Origin: Acidithiobacillus sulfuriphilus
Lineage (GTDB): Bacteria; Pseudomonadota; Gammaproteobacteria; Acidithiobacillales; Acidithiobacillaceae
Assembly (NCBI RefSeq): GCF_003721225.1
Contig: NZ_RIZI01000194.1
Coordinates: 5,181-69,180, forward strand
DNA: 64,000 nucleotides
Direction: 5' to 3'
Part shown: positions 34,307-43,986 of the stretch, one piece after another
Layout of the letters: each line of letters opens with the position of its first letter
Position numbering within the stretch: the stretch's first letter is position 1
The notes under the pieces: model-generated
Seen by the model: only the letters and a program-made list of their open reading frames with translations
Databases searched by the model: none
Told to the model about the DNA's origin: nothing
Made by a program: the position numbers and the translations under genes

Positions 34307-35667
34307 CCCTCACCTCCGGCAAGGTTGCGCACCGCTTGCTGAAACTGGTGGCCGCGATCCTGATAATCCGCGAACATATCGAGACTGGCGCAGGCCGGCG
34401 AGAGCAAGACCTGATCTCCGGGCCGGGCCATGGCCGCGGCGGCGCGCACCGCTTCTTCCATGCTCCCGACCCGCCGTAGGGGCAGCACTCCGGCAAGGAT
34501 CTCCGCGAGCAGCGGCGCGTCCTTGCCCAGCAGCACTGCGGCCCGCTGACCGGCGCAGGCGGCCCGCAGGGGCGAGAGATCGGCGCCCTTGGCGTCCCCG
34601 CCCAGGATCAGCACCAGGGGACCCGGCAGGCCGGCGATGGCCTTGAGGGTGGCGCCCAGGTTGGTCCCCTTGGAATCGTCGTAATAATCGACACCGGCGA
34701 CCTGCCCCACCCGGCTCATGCGATGGGGCAAGCCGGCAAAGGTCGCCAGTGCCTGCGCCATGGCCGCCGCCGGCAGCCCCACGGCGCTGCCCAGGGCCAG
34801 GGCGGCCATGGCATTTTCCCGGTTATGGGCGCCCATGAGGCGCAACTGCGTCACCGCCATCAGACGCTCACTAGCTCCTTCACCCAAGCGCCAGAAATAG
34901 CCGTCCCGCTCCATCACGCTGCCTGGGGTATGCGCGTCGGGGGCGGCGAAGGTAACGATCCGCACACCCGTCGGCACCGTCGGCGCCAAGGCCATCACCG
35001 CCGCATCGCCGGCGTTGAGGACCAGGGTGTCGCCCGTCCCCATGGCCTGGAAAATGCGCGCCTTGGCCGCCTGATACGCTGTGTAATCCCCATGCCAGTC
35101 GAGATGGTCGGGGCTGAAATTGAGAATGGCCGCCGCGCGCGGGTGGAACTGCGTACAGGCCGCCAACTGAAAGCTGGACAGCTCCAGCACATAGAGCTCC
35201 GGCTCCGGGCCGTTGCTCGGCAGGAGTTCCAGGGCCGGCGTGCCGAGATTGCCCCCCACCGCCACCCGCCATCCTGCCGCCTTGGCCATCTCGCCCACTA
35301 GGGTGGTGACGGTGCTTTTGCCATTGGAGCCGGTGATGGCGACAATGGGTGCATGGGCCAGTTGGCCAAAGAGCTCCATATCGCCGAGGATTGGTACCCC
35401 CTGCTCCCGGGCCTGGCGCAAGGCCGGGATGTCCCAGGCCAGACCGGGGCTGACCAGCACGGCGTCGGCGCCCGAAAACTGCCCTGGGCGGAAGGCGCCA
35501 AAATGGAAATCCACGTCCGGGTAGCGGCTGCGCAGGGCGTCCGCGTCGGCCAGCAAACGGGTGTCGGCCGCCTGACAACGGGCGCCCAGACGCCGAGCCG
35601 TGTCCAGCAGGGAGCGGCCGCTTTTGCCCAGGCCCACGATCCAAACCTTTTTGCCGGAGATGTCCAT
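34303..35667 (-). CDS. murD: UDP-N-acetylmuramoylalanine--D-glutamate ligase
   Basis: A 454-residue Mur ligase adding D-glutamate. It has the N-terminal VWIVGLGKSGRSLLDTARRLG, the ATP loop ITGSNGKSTVTTLVGEMA, LELSSFQL, LNFSPDHLDWHGDYTAYQAAK, and the C-terminal DDSKGTNLGATLKAI. One base separates its start from the mraY stop. Confidence 0.97.
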   Translation of the reverse strand: MDISGKKVWIVGLGKSGRSLLDTARRLGARCQAADTRLLADADALRSRYPDVDFHFGAFRPGQFSGADAVLVSPGLAWDIPALRQAREQGVPILGDMELFGQLAHAPIVAITGSNGKSTVTTLVGEMAKAAGWRVAVGGNLGTPALELLPSNGPEPELYVLELSSFQLAACTQFHPRAAAILNFSPDHLDWHGDYTAYQAAKARIFQAMGTGDTLVLNAGDAAVMALAPTVPTGVRIVTFAAPDAHTPGSVMERDGYFWRLGEGASERLMAVTQLRLMGAHNRENAMAALALGSAVGLPAAAMAQALATFAGLPHRMSRVGQVAGVDYYDDSKGTNLGATLKAIAGLPGPLVLILGGDAKGADLSPLRAACAGQRAAVLLGKDAPLLAEILAGVLPLRRVGSMEEAVRAAAAMARPGDQVLLSPACASLDMFADYQDRGHQFQQAVRNLAGGEG

Positions 35668-35668
35668 G

Positions 35669-36751
35669 TCAGCGGATCTTCAAACTGGAGAGGCCAATGA
35701 GGACCAGGATCACGGTAATGATCCAGAAACGCACGGCCACCCGCGGTTCGGGCCAGCCTTTTTTCTCATAATGATGATGCAGGGGCGCCATGCGAAAGAC
35801 GCGCTTGCCGGTAAGCCGGAAGGAAGCCACCTGGATCATCACCGAAAGGGTCTCCACCACAAAGATCCCCCCCATAATGAACAGCACCAGTTCCTGCCGG
35901 GCAACGATGGCCACAATGGCCAGAGCCGCCCCCAGGGCCAGGGCGCCGGTGTCCCCCATGAAGACCTCGGCGGGATAGGTGTTGAACCAGAGAAAGCCCA
36001 GCCCTGCCCCCACCAGGGCGCCGCAAAAAATCAGCATCTGTCCGGCCCCCGGCACCCAGGGCACGTCCAGATACCGGGCAAAGACGGCATTGCCCGAGAC
36101 ATAGGCAAAAATCCCCAGGGCCCCGCCCACCATCACCGTGGGGACGATGGCCAAGCCATCGAGACCGTCGGTCAGGTTCACCGCATTGGAACTGCCGACA
36201 ATGACAAAATAGCTGAAGACGATGAAACCCAGTCCCAAAGGAATGGCCACATGGGGAATGAAGGGGAGAATCAGGCTTGTTTCCACAGGGCTTTGCGCGG
36301 TGAGATAGAGGGTCGCCGCCGCCCCGAGGGCCGCCACGGACTGCAGGCCATATTTGCCCCGCGCCGAGAGGCCTTTGCTGTTTTTGCGGCGCAACTTGCG
36401 CCAGTCGTCCACGAAACCGATAGCCCCGAAGGCCAGCGTGGTGATCACCGCCACCCACACGAAGCGATTATTCAGGTCCGCCCAGAGCAGGGTAGTCAGG
36501 AGTACCACCAGCAGGATCATGGCCCCGCCCATGGTCGGCGTGCCTTGTTTGCTGAGATGGGTCTCCGGTCCGTCATTGCGCACCTGCTGGCCGATCTTGT
36601 ACCGGCGCAGGCGGGAAATGAAATAAGGCCCGATGAGAAAGGAGAGAATCAGGGCCGTCAGGATGGCCAGCACGCCGCGCAGGGTCAGGTACTGGAAGAC
36701 ATAAAAGCCGTGGTAGACTTCTCCGAGCCACATGAAGAGGGCATACAGCAT
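35669..36751 (-). CDS. mraY: Phospho-N-acetylmuramoyl-pentapeptide transferase
   Basis: A 360-residue integral membrane enzyme making lipid I, with ten predicted helices. The ATG at 36751 overlaps the murF stop and gives the usual family length. It has [30 protein letters not shown] with the Asp pair, [14 protein letters not shown], and [14 protein letters not shown] near the end. All catalytic Asp and His residues expected for MraY are present. Confidence 0.97.
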   Translation of the reverse strand: MLYALFMWLGEVYHGFYVFQYLTLRGVLAILTALILSFLIGPYFISRLRRYKIGQQVRNDGPETHLSKQGTPTMGGAMILLVVLLTTLLWADLNNRFVWVAVITTLAFGAIGFVDDWRKLRRKNSKGLSARGKYGLQSVAALGAAATLYLTAQSPVETSLILPFIPHVAIPLGLGFIVFSYFVIVGSSNAVNLTDGLDGLAIVPTVMVGGALGIFAYVSGNAVFARYLDVPWVPGAGQMLIFCGALVGAGLGFLWFNTYPAEVFMGDTGALALGAALAIVAIVARQELVLFIMGGIFVVETLSVMIQVASFRLTGKRVFRMAPLHHHYEKKGWPEPRVAVRFWIITVILVLIGLSSLKIR

Positions 36752-38100
36752 CAGGCCACCTCCATGCGCAAGGCCGCCACCACCCGCTCCATGCGCGCCG
36801 CCCGGGAGCCTTTGACGAGCACCACGCAATCCGGGTCCAGTAGGGGAGCAACGGCCTCCAGCAGGGCCTCCAGATCGTCAAAGGCGGCGGCGTCGGCCCC
36901 AAAGGCCGCAGCGGCTTCCGCCGCCAGAGGGCCCAGGGCAAGCAGGGCGTCAATGCCCAGGGCCCGCGCCCGCTGCCCCGCCTGCCGATGATAGGCCACG
37001 GCCGCAGGTCCCAACTCGCCCATGTCGCCGAGGATCAGGATGCGGCGGCCGGTCTGGGCGGCCAGGACCTGCATGGCCGCTTCCAGGGAGGCGGGGTTGG
37101 CGTTGTAGGTATCGTCCAGGAGGCGATAACCGGCCTTACCGCTACGCCACTGCAGACGGCCGGGAATGGGCCGCAACGTGGCCACGCCGCGCTGGATCGT
37201 GGCGATGGGGATACCGAGGGCCAGGGCCGCCGTAGCCGCCGCCAGGGCATTGGCGCCATTGTGGCGACCCGCCAGGGGCAGGGCGAGGCCAAACTCGCCC
37301 TGGGGCGCCCGCAGCTCCAGGTGGCCACCCTGCCCCATGGCCTCCCAGCGGCCGCGCACGCGCGCCGGCCGATCCTCCAGAGTGAAGCGCCAGACCTCGC
37401 CGGGAGCCTTTTCCGCCCAGTCCTCCACAAAGGGGTCATCGGCATTGAGCACCGCCGTGCCCTGCGGATCCAGACCCTCCAGGATCTCGCCTTTGGCCAT
37501 CGCCACGGCGGCCACCGTCCCCAGGCCCTCCAGATGGGCGGCGGCCGCATTGGTGATCAATGCCAGCCGCGGCTGCGCCAGGCGCGTCAACAGCGCCAGT
37601 TCGCCGGCGTGATTCATTCCCATTTCCAGAACCGCATAACGGTGCTCCGGCCCCAGTCGCGCCAGGGTCAAGGGCACGCCGATGTGGTTGTTTTGATTAC
37701 CGCGGCTCGCCAGGACCGGTCCCTCCTGGGCAAGAATGGCGGCGAGGATCTCCTTGACCGTGGTCTTGCCGCAGGAGCCGGTGACGGCCGCCACCGGCAA
37801 GGTGAACTGGCGGCGCCAGTGGGCGGCCAGGGCTTGCACGGCGACCAGGGTATCGGCCACGAGGACCCCCGGGGCCGCCACGGGGCGGGCCACCAGGACC
37901 GCAGCGGCCCCCTGCGCCAGGGCCGCTGCCACGTATTCGTGACCGTCGAAACGCTGACCCGGCAGCGCCACAAAGAGTTCACCTGCTAGCGGCTGACGGC
38001 TGTCCGTAGCCAGCCCTACAATCTCCAGTCCGGCGTCGCTGCCGGGCAGGAGGCTGCCACCGGTAATGGCGGCGATCTGTTTTAAGGAAAGGCGGATCAT
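36751..38100 (-). CDS. murF: UDP-N-acetylmuramoyl-tripeptide--D-alanyl-D-alanine ligase
   Basis: A 449-residue Mur ligase that adds D-Ala-D-Ala. It has the ATP loop [65 protein letters not shown] and ILGDMGELG. The N-terminal domain contains [19 protein letters not shown]. It overlaps murE and mraY by 4 and 1 bases. Confidence 0.97.
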   Translation of the reverse strand: MIRLSLKQIAAITGGSLLPGSDAGLEIVGLATDSRQPLAGELFVALPGQRFDGHEYVAAALAQGAAAVLVARPVAAPGVLVADTLVAVQALAAHWRRQFTLPVAAVTGSCGKTTVKEILAAILAQEGPVLASRGNQNNHIGVPLTLARLGPEHRYAVLEMGMNHAGELALLTRLAQPRLALITNAAAAHLEGLGTVAAVAMAKGEILEGLDPQGTAVLNADDPFVEDWAEKAPGEVWRFTLEDRPARVRGRWEAMGQGGHLELRAPQGEFGLALPLAGRHNGANALAAATAALALGIPIATIQRGVATLRPIPGRLQWRSGKAGYRLLDDTYNANPASLEAAMQVLAAQTGRRILILGDMGELGPAAVAYHRQAGQRARALGIDALLALGPLAAEAAAAFGADAAAFDDLEALLEAVAPLLDPDCVVLVKGSRAARMERVVAALRMEVA

Positions 38101-39551
38101 GGCTCCAGCACCTCGCGGGCGATGCCGATATCGGCAAAGGGCCGGCGCTGGCCGCCCCGCTCCTGATAGCTCTCGTGTCCCTTGCCGGCAATGAGCACCC
38201 AGTCGCCCTGACCCGCCTCCAGGATCCCCCGGCGGATGGCTTCGGCGCGATCGTGGATCACCGCCACGCCCGCGGGACGCTGCATGCCGGTAAGGATATC
38301 GGTCACGATCCGGGCCGGATCCTCGCTGCGCGGATTATCGTCCGTCAGCACGATCCGGTCGGCGAGCATTTCCGCAATGCGCCCCATCTCCGGCCGCTTG
38401 CCCACATCCCGGTCGCCACCGCAACCGAAGATCACGGTGATCCGCCCCTTGGCCACCCGCCGCAGGTCCGTCAGCACCCGCGCCAGGGCGTCGGGGCTAT
38501 GGGCATAGTCCACCATCACCTGGGGCTGGCCGGGACCGCCGGCGAGACGCTGATAACGGCCCTCGGGCAGGGAGACGGCGGCCACGGCCGCAGCCTCCGC
38601 CGGCCAGCCCAAGCCCTCCACCACGGCCAATGCCGCCAACAGATTCATGACATTGGCGCTGCCCAGCAGGGGACTGCGCAGGGCGCGTTCGCCGGCGGGG
38701 GTGTGCATCTTTAGCAAGGTTCCGCTTGCCCCGGGATGAAATTCCGTACAGTGGTAATCGCCCGCACCCAGGCCATAACGCAGCACCCGCACCGTTGCGG
38801 GGAGCATCCGCGCCAGGCGCTCAGCCATGGGATCGTCGCCATTGAGCACCGCCAGGCGCAGACCTTCCTGGCGGAAGAGGGCGGCCTTGGCGGCGAAATA
38901 ACGTTCCATATCTCCATGGAAATCCAGGTGGTCGCGGCTCAGGTTGGTAAATACCGCCGCCGCAAAAGGCACCTCTGCCACCCGTCCCAAATCAAGGGCA
39001 TGGGAGGAGACCTCCACGGCGATCACCCGAGCCCCCGCCCCACGCATTTCGGCCAGGGCCCGCCACAGGGTGACGGCCTCCGGCGTGGTGTTGGCCAAGG
39101 GCGTCAGGGCGTCCGGACAGCCATAGCCCAAGGTACCCAGAACCATGCCCGGCTGGGGCGCCAGTTGGGCGATGAGGCGGGTCACGCTGCTCTTGCCATT
39201 GGTGCCCGTCACCCCCACCAGCAAGGGGGCGGCCTCCTCATCCCAGCGATACCAACGGCGCAGGGCCGTGCCCAGCAACTCCCGTGCCGCCGGATGGGAC
39301 CACAGCGGCCGGCCCCCAAGCTCCGTGACGCCCTCGGTCCCTTCCACCAGGACCGCCACCGCGCCGGCATCCCAGGCCGCCTGGGCAAAGGCATGGCCAT
39401 CCCCGTGGCGGGTCCGCAGGCCGACATAGAGCATCCCCGGCTGGAGGCGCCGGGTATCGCTTTCGATGCCAGTCACCCGCAGATCGGCCAAGGCCTCCGG
39501 ACAGTCCGGCAAGAGCGTATGCAGGGCGACACCCTCACTGGGCAGCATCAC
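38097..39551 (-). CDS. murE: UDP-MurNAc-L-Ala-D-Glu--meso-diaminopimelate ligase
   Basis: A 484-residue Mur ligase. It has the ATP loop GVTGTNGKSSVTRLIAQ, EVSSHALDLGRV and FTNLSRDHLDFHGDME. The motif DDNPRSEDPARIV carries the DNPR sequence of enzymes that use meso-diaminopimelate, as in Gram-negative bacteria. It overlaps ftsI by 17 bases. Confidence 0.97.
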   Translation of the reverse strand: MMLPSEGVALHTLLPDCPEALADLRVTGIESDTRRLQPGMLYVGLRTRHGDGHAFAQAAWDAGAVAVLVEGTEGVTELGGRPLWSHPAARELLGTALRRWYRWDEEAAPLLVGVTGTNGKSSVTRLIAQLAPQPGMVLGTLGYGCPDALTPLANTTPEAVTLWRALAEMRGAGARVIAVEVSSHALDLGRVAEVPFAAAVFTNLSRDHLDFHGDMERYFAAKAALFRQEGLRLAVLNGDDPMAERLARMLPATVRVLRYGLGAGDYHCTEFHPGASGTLLKMHTPAGERALRSPLLGSANVMNLLAALAVVEGLGWPAEAAAVAAVSLPEGRYQRLAGGPGQPQVMVDYAHSPDALARVLTDLRRVAKGRITVIFGCGGDRDVGKRPEMGRIAEMLADRIVLTDDNPRSEDPARIVTDILTGMQRPAGVAVIHDRAEAIRRGILEAGQGDWVLIAGKGHESYQERGGQRRPFADIGIAREVLEP

Positions 39552-41322
39552 CGGCTCCTTCCGCCCAGAGGCGCTCCTGGGCCGTCGTCATGCGCTTGGC
39601 CATCTGGGCGTTCCATTGGGCTGCAGGCATGTCCGGCGCCACATTCATCAGGCGCAGGGCCGCGCTCATGGTCACCCGAAAGACCGGCGCCGCCACCACG
39701 CCGCCGAAACGCCAGCCTTGGGTGGGATCCCGTACCACTACGGCCATGACGAGTTGGGGATGATCGGCTGGTGCAAAACCCACAAAGGTCGTGTTGACCC
39801 GATTTTTATAAAAACCGCCCTTGCCGTCGGCCATGCTGGAGGTGCCCGTCTTGCCCGCCACCGTATAACCGGGGATGGCGGCGAGGAAACCGGTGCCGCC
39901 GCGGCTGATCACCCCCGCCAGCCAACCCTGCAGGTCCCGGGCCACCTGCACGGGCATGACCCGGCTGCCCTGCACCTGAGTCCCGTCGTTCACGCGCTGC
40001 AAGCTGGGTTGCACATAGACCCCATCATTGGCGATGGCGCCGTAGGCGGCGGCCAATTGCAAGGGCGTGACGGAGATGCCGTAGCCATAGGCCATGGCCG
40101 CCCGCCGCGCGATACTCCAGCCCTGCCAGGCCGGCACCGTCCCCGGCGCCTCCCCGGGCAAGCCGGCACCACTGACCTGGCCGAAGCCCACCGTGCGCAG
40201 CATATGATAGAGATCCGCTGGCGGGGTGCGCAGGGAGATCTGCGCCGCGCCGATGTTGCTGGAGTACTTGAGAACCTGGGCCAGGTTCAGCACACCGTGG
40301 CGCACATCGTCCTGAATGCAGTAATTGGCTACCCGAAAACAGTTGGTATTGACGTCGAAAGTGGAGTTGGGATCAATGCTACCGTCATCAAGGGCCGCCG
40401 CAATGGTAAAGGGCTTCATCACCGAACCCGGTTCATAGGTATCGGCAACGGCCCGATTGCCATACAGGCCCGGCTCGTAATCCTGGCGGTTGTTGGGGTT
40501 GAAGGAAGGATAACTCACCAGGGCCAGGACCTCGCCGGTATGGACATTCATCACCACGGCCGACCCCGACTGCGCCTTGAACTGTTGCACGGCAGCGGCC
40601 AGGGCCGTGTAGGCGAAATATTGGATATTGCGATCGATACTCAGGAGCAGCGGCCGGCCCTGCTCGGCGGGCGGGCCCATCTGGACCACCGAGAGGGCCT
40701 GGCCGCGATTGTCCTGCAAGCCCGTCTCCTTCCCCGGCGTCCCGCGCAACCATTGATTATATGCCAATTCCACGCCCTCGATGCCGCGACCATCGACGTT
40801 GGTAAAGCCCAGCAGCGGCGCCGCCACCGCACCCAGGGGATAATAACGGCGGCTCTCGGTCAGGGTATAAACGCCGGGGATGTGCAGGCCCATCACCGCA
40901 GCCGCCCGTTCGGGAGGCAACTGACGGGCAATGAAGGCAAACTCCGCACCACCGCCGCGCGCCCGCCGTTCCAAGGTCGGCAACGGCAGTTCCAGGGCCT
41001 GGGCCAGTTGGGGCCAACGGGTCACCTGGTGGTTAAATAGTTGGGGGTCCACCCAGACGGCCTTGACGGGCACCGATATCGCCAAGGGGACGCCGTTGCG
41101 ATCCAGCACCGCACCGCGCATGGCCGGGAGCGGCAAGTGCCGGAGATAACGCTGCGCTCCCTGTTCGCGTAAAAATCCCGCGTTCTCCACTTGCAGGCGC
41201 CAGGCCTGAACCATGATCGCCACCAACCCGACGCCCACCAGACCCATCATGACGGCCGCCCGCCAAGCCGGTAGCACGGCCATGGCAGGGTGACGGTCGG
41301 GCATGGCGGCGTCTCGATTCAC
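39535..41322 (-). CDS. ftsI: Septal transpeptidase FtsI (PBP3)
   Basis: A 595-residue class B penicillin-binding protein. A cytoplasmic N-terminus and one membrane helix (about 22-40) precede the pedestal (RGAVLDRNGVPLAISV). The transpeptidase domain has EPGSVMKPFT (active-site Ser and Lys), YSSNIGAAQ (SxN) and VAGKTGTSSM (KTG). It cross-links septal peptidoglycan with FtsW. The GTG at 41322 overlaps the ftsL stop (GTGA); an ATG six codons downstream is an alternative. Confidence 0.96.
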   Translation of the reverse strand: MNRDAAMPDRHPAMAVLPAWRAAVMMGLVGVGLVAIMVQAWRLQVENAGFLREQGAQRYLRHLPLPAMRGAVLDRNGVPLAISVPVKAVWVDPQLFNHQVTRWPQLAQALELPLPTLERRARGGGAEFAFIARQLPPERAAAVMGLHIPGVYTLTESRRYYPLGAVAAPLLGFTNVDGRGIEGVELAYNQWLRGTPGKETGLQDNRGQALSVVQMGPPAEQGRPLLLSIDRNIQYFAYTALAAAVQQFKAQSGSAVVMNVHTGEVLALVSYPSFNPNNRQDYEPGLYGNRAVADTYEPGSVMKPFTIAAALDDGSIDPNSTFDVNTNCFRVANYCIQDDVRHGVLNLAQVLKYSSNIGAAQISLRTPPADLYHMLRTVGFGQVSGAGLPGEAPGTVPAWQGWSIARRAAMAYGYGISVTPLQLAAAYGAIANDGVYVQPSLQRVNDGTQVQGSRVMPVQVARDLQGWLAGVISRGGTGFLAAIPGYTVAGKTGTSSMADGKGGFYKNRVNTTFVGFAPADHPQLVMAVVVRDPTQGWRFGGVVAAPVFRVTMSAALRLMNVAPDMPAAQWNAQMAKRMTTAQERLWAEGAGDAAQ

Positions 41323-41582
41323 GGCGTCTTGACCATGATGATCTGGCTATTCTTCGGCACCTCCAGCCCCAGACGCTGACGGGCAATGTCCCCCACCCGC
41401 GCGTTGGAGGCTAGGGTCGCCTGCTCCAACTGCAGTTGCCCCCAGCGGTTATCCAGGGCAAAGCGCTCCGACTGGGCCTGTTGCAAGGCAATGAACAGGC
41501 TCCTCGTCCCTTCCCGGGCGGCAACGATACCCACCAGGGTGGTCAAAATCAGCAAGGCCAGCACTATCGTCGCACTACGCAT
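41319..41582 (-). CDS. ftsL: Cell division protein FtsL
   Basis: An 87-residue bitopic protein. The ATG at 41582 follows GGAGGGGG and overlaps the end of rsmH by 19 bases. One membrane helix (SATIVLALLILTTLVGIVAA) is followed by a periplasmic coiled coil (LQQAQSERFALDNRWGQLQLEQATLAS) and the terminal RLGLEVPKNSQIIMV typical of FtsL. It acts in the FtsQLB complex. Confidence 0.92.
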   Translation of the reverse strand: MRSATIVLALLILTTLVGIVAAREGTRSLFIALQQAQSERFALDNRWGQLQLEQATLASNARVGDIARQRLGLEVPKNSQIIMVKTP

Positions 41583-42520
41583 GGAACCCCCTCCAAAGAT
41601 TTCTCTGCCACCCGCAACACCGCCGAGCGGGCGCGCGGATTTCGCCGGCTTTCCTCCTCTCCGGCCCGCTGCGCCTTGCCCACGGCATGCCAAGGCAAGG
41701 GCGGCAACTGGTCTTCCCGCAGGGGCAGGCCGGGTGCCGGGCGAAAGGCATCGGCGCGCATGAAACGCTTGACGATGCGATCCTCCAAGGAATGAAAGCT
41801 GATCACCGCCAGGCGTCCGCCGGGACGCAGGGCCGCCATGGCCTGGGGTAAAAAGCGTTCCAACTCCGCCAGCTCCTCATTGATATAAATGCGAATCCCC
41901 TGAAAACTACGGGTAGCCGGATGCTGGCCAGGCTCGCGGCGGGGCAGGACCGTAGCAATGATCTCCGCCAGATCGCCCGTGCGCGTGATGGGCGCAACGG
42001 CGCGACGGCGGCAGATGGCACGGGCGATGGGCCGGGCAAAACGCTCCTCGCCGTAATCACGCAGGACCGTGCTGATCTCCCGTTCCTCGGCAGCGGCGAG
42101 CCAAGTGGCCGCGCTCATCCCCGCCTCCGGGTCCATGCGCATGTCCAGGGGGCCATCGCGCAGGAAGCTGAAACCGCGCTGGGCCTCATCGAGCTGCGGG
42201 GAGGAAACGCCCAGATCGGCCAGGATGGCGTCCACTCCGTCCCAGCCTTCCCCGGCAAGGACCTCCGCCAAATGGCTGAAGGCCGCCCGCCGTACCGTAA
42301 CCCGCGCATCATCCCCAAAGCGCTGCACCAGAAAGGCCACCGCCTGCGGATCGCGATCGAGAATGAGGAGCCTTCCAGTCGTCCCCAAGCGCGCCAGGAG
42401 GGTGGCGCTGTGACCGCCGCGCCCGCCGGTGACATCCACACACCAGGCACCGGGAGCCGGGGCGAGGGCCGCCAAAACGGCCTCAAGCAGGACGGGGACA
42501 TGGGCGCTATCTTCATCCAC
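41564..42520 (-). CDS. rsmH: 16S rRNA m4C1402 methyltransferase RsmH
   Basis: A 318-residue SAM-dependent enzyme methylating N4 of C1402 in 16S rRNA. The GTG at 42520 was chosen because AAGGA lies 7 bases upstream and the protein then starts with the family-typical HVPVLLEAVLAAL. It has the SAM motif DVTGGRGGHSATLL, GILADLGVSSPQLD-type and GFSFLRDGPLDMRMD segments, and LAVISFHSLEDRIVKRFM near the end. It lies 10 bases after mraZ. Confidence 0.96.
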   Translation of the reverse strand: MDEDSAHVPVLLEAVLAALAPAPGAWCVDVTGGRGGHSATLLARLGTTGRLLILDRDPQAVAFLVQRFGDDARVTVRRAAFSHLAEVLAGEGWDGVDAILADLGVSSPQLDEAQRGFSFLRDGPLDMRMDPEAGMSAATWLAAAEEREISTVLRDYGEERFARPIARAICRRRAVAPITRTGDLAEIIATVLPRREPGQHPATRSFQGIRIYINEELAELERFLPQAMAALRPGGRLAVISFHSLEDRIVKRFMRADAFRPAPGLPLREDQLPPLPWHAVGKAQRAGEEESRRNPRARSAVLRVAEKSLEGVPCVVRR

Positions 42521-42530
42521 AAAGGCTTCC

Positions 42531-42986
42531 TTATAAAACCAGATCGCCCAGGGCGGCAAAATCATCGGCGTCGGCCAGCCAGGATTCCTGACAGGCATCC
42601 CAGCGGGCCGCATCCCAAATCTCAAACTTGTGGATCTGCCCCACCAGGACCAGATCCTTTTCCAGGCCGGCAAAGCGGCGCAGATTGGGGGAAAGCAGGA
42701 TGCGCGACTGGCTGTCCAGACGCAACTCTTCGGAATGCCCCACAAAAAGCCGCTGAAAACGGCGTGCCGTCGCGTTGGTGCTGGGCAAGGCGGCAATGGC
42801 CTGCTCCACGGTTTCCCAGTGGGGCAAGGGGTACGCCACCAAACATCGCTCGTTTTCCTGGTTCTGCACGTCGATGGTGACCACCAACTGCCCATCGCAA
42901 TGGGCGCTCAGCCAGTCGCGGAAACGCGCTGGAATATTGAGCCGACCCTTGCTGTCCAGGCTATGCCGATGGGTTCCTCGAAACAT
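42531..42986 (-). CDS. mraZ: Transcriptional regulator MraZ
   Basis: A 151-residue protein with two SpoVT/AbrB-like domains. MFRGTHRHSLDSKGRLNIPARFRDWL and RRFQRLFVGHSEELRLDSQSRILLSPNLR show the repeated DxxGR/DSQSR DNA-binding motifs. MraZ forms rings and represses the dcw promoter by binding repeated TGGG boxes. Three such boxes lie just upstream. The ATG at 42986 gives the usual length. It opens the 16-gene cluster. Confidence 0.96.
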   Translation of the reverse strand: MFRGTHRHSLDSKGRLNIPARFRDWLSAHCDGQLVVTIDVQNQENERCLVAYPLPHWETVEQAIAALPSTNATARRFQRLFVGHSEELRLDSQSRILLSPNLRRFAGLEKDLVLVGQIHKFEIWDAARWDACQESWLADADDFAALGDLVL

Positions 42987-43003
42987 GGTAGCGCACCCCC
43001 CAG

Positions 43004-43033
43004 AATCTCCCACTTCCACCCACTTTTCCCCAC
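43004..43033 (-). promoter_or_regulatory. MraZ operator: three GTGGG boxes at 10-bp spacing
   Basis: On the minus strand GTGGGGAAAA, GTGGGTGGAA and GTGGGAGATT follow each other without gaps. This matches the repeated TGGG boxes with 10-bp period known for MraZ. They lie right after the predicted transcript start, so MraZ binding would block the promoter. Confidence 0.85.
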
Positions 43034-43040
43034 ATCTGCA

Positions 43041-43069
43041 AGATTAGTGCGCCTTTCCCGACCTGTCAA
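43041..43069 (-). promoter_or_regulatory. Sigma-70 promoter of the dcw cluster
   Basis: On the minus strand TTGACA (43069-43064) and TAATCT (43046-43041) are separated by 17 bases. Transcription would start near 43034, at the edge of the MraZ boxes. Confidence 0.85.
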
Positions 43070-43267
43070 GAGAAAACCCTGTAATTACGGCATGTTAGAA
43101 GGCGTTGATAGAGGTTGAAGAAAGGATATGAAGAAGACATTGCAACAAACGGATTGCAATGAATAAAAATACGAAGAGGCAGTTTTTGCGGAAGCTGACG
43201 CCATGATGGCGTAGCCATGCCAGGCCGAACCGGAGGCCTCGCCGTGATCCATTTTCGGAATAAAGAA

Positions 43268-43609
43268 GGAGTGAGCCGATAAGCCGGGTTCTGTCGTGGA
43301 CGACCATTCCTCTAGGCCAGGGCTTACGCCCTGGCTCCAGCAACCTACCCGCGTGCGCCGCGGGCCACGGCATAGCACGCCTATTTGGTCTTGCTCCAGG
43401 CGGGGTTTTCCCTGCCACTTCCGTTACCGGAAGCGCGGTGCGCTCTTACCGCACCTTTTCACCCTTACCGGCGCTTGCGCGCTTAGGCGGTATATTTTCT
43501 GTGGCACTTTCCGTGGACTCGCGCCCCCCGGCCGTTAGCCGGCGCCTTGCCCTATGGAGCCCGGACTTTCCTCCCCGGATTGCTCCGCGGCGGTCGTCTG
43601 GCCCACTCC
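43268..43609 (-). ncRNA. rnpB: RNase P RNA
   Basis: About 342 bases of bacterial type A RNase P RNA, the catalytic subunit that trims the 5' ends of tRNAs. The 5' part contains GAGGAAAGTCCGGGCTCC, and the 3' part contains CGACAGAACCCGGCTTATCGG, both near-universal. Helix P1 pairs GGAGTGGGCC at the 5' end with GGCTCACTCC at the 3' end, which fixes the limits within a few bases. A sigma-70 promoter lies immediately upstream. No good terminator was found downstream. Confidence 0.95.
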
Positions 43610-43616
43610 GGGGCGG

Positions 43617-43645
43617 ATCATACCCGTTTTCCGGCCTGCTGTCAG
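43617..43645 (-). promoter_or_regulatory. Sigma-70 promoter of rnpB
   Basis: On the minus strand CTGACA (43645-43640) and TATGAT (43622-43617) are 17 bases apart. The predicted start near 43610 agrees with the P1 5' end. Confidence 0.8.
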
Positions 43646-43719
43646 AGCGGCTTTGCGATGGGCAAAAATTTTTGCACTACACTTCAGATATGGAGAGTGG
43701 TTCAGAGGAGAAAGCAGCC

Positions 43720-43986
43720 ATGCTGAATGATCAGTTTTTGGATGAAGCGCGGGAAGCGCCGAGCATAGTACCCATGGCGCGCGTGGTGAACTGGTCCATC
43801 TTCCGCAGCCGCGAAGCGGCCGGACAGCATCTCCCCCATGTCCATCTCGGCGCGGGACAAGCACTGGTCGGCGGCCACGGTCAGGACAGCATCGGCCGCT
43901 ATTGGTGGGTGGGCGTCCAGGTGGACGATATCGGTCGCTGGGGAGATGTGGCAGCGGTCAACAAGCATGGCCGTCAGGGCGACTAG
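43720..43986 (+). CDS. Small protein of unknown function
   Basis: An 88-residue frame with normal GC-rich codon use throughout. AGAGGAG lies about 10 bases before the ATG. It contains VNWSIFRSREAAGQHLPHVHL and SIGRYWWVGVQVDDI and has no signal peptide or membrane segment. No family was recognised. It diverges from rnpB and converges on cca, overlapping it by 29 bases. The longer open frame upstream runs through rnpB and is not coding. Confidence 0.6.
   Translation: MLNDQFLDEAREAPSIVPMARVVNWSIFRSREAAGQHLPHVHLGAGQALVGGHGQDSIGRYWWVGVQVDDIGRWGDVAAVNKHGRQGD

Noticed and set aside
25256-42880. Many long plus-strand open frames across the dcw cluster (for example 25256-26659, 30918-32315, 39466-41040)
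   Set aside because: They are exact antisense shadows of recognisable mur/fts genes in GC-rich DNA, with Gly/His/Gln-rich composition and no family patterns.
43195-43250. Inverted repeats downstream of rnpB (ACGCC/GGCGT, AGGCC/GGCCT) as its terminator
   Set aside because: Stems are short and not followed by T-runs at the right distance.
43438-43719. Upstream extension of the small gene at 43720
   Set aside because: It runs through the RNase P RNA gene and its promoter.
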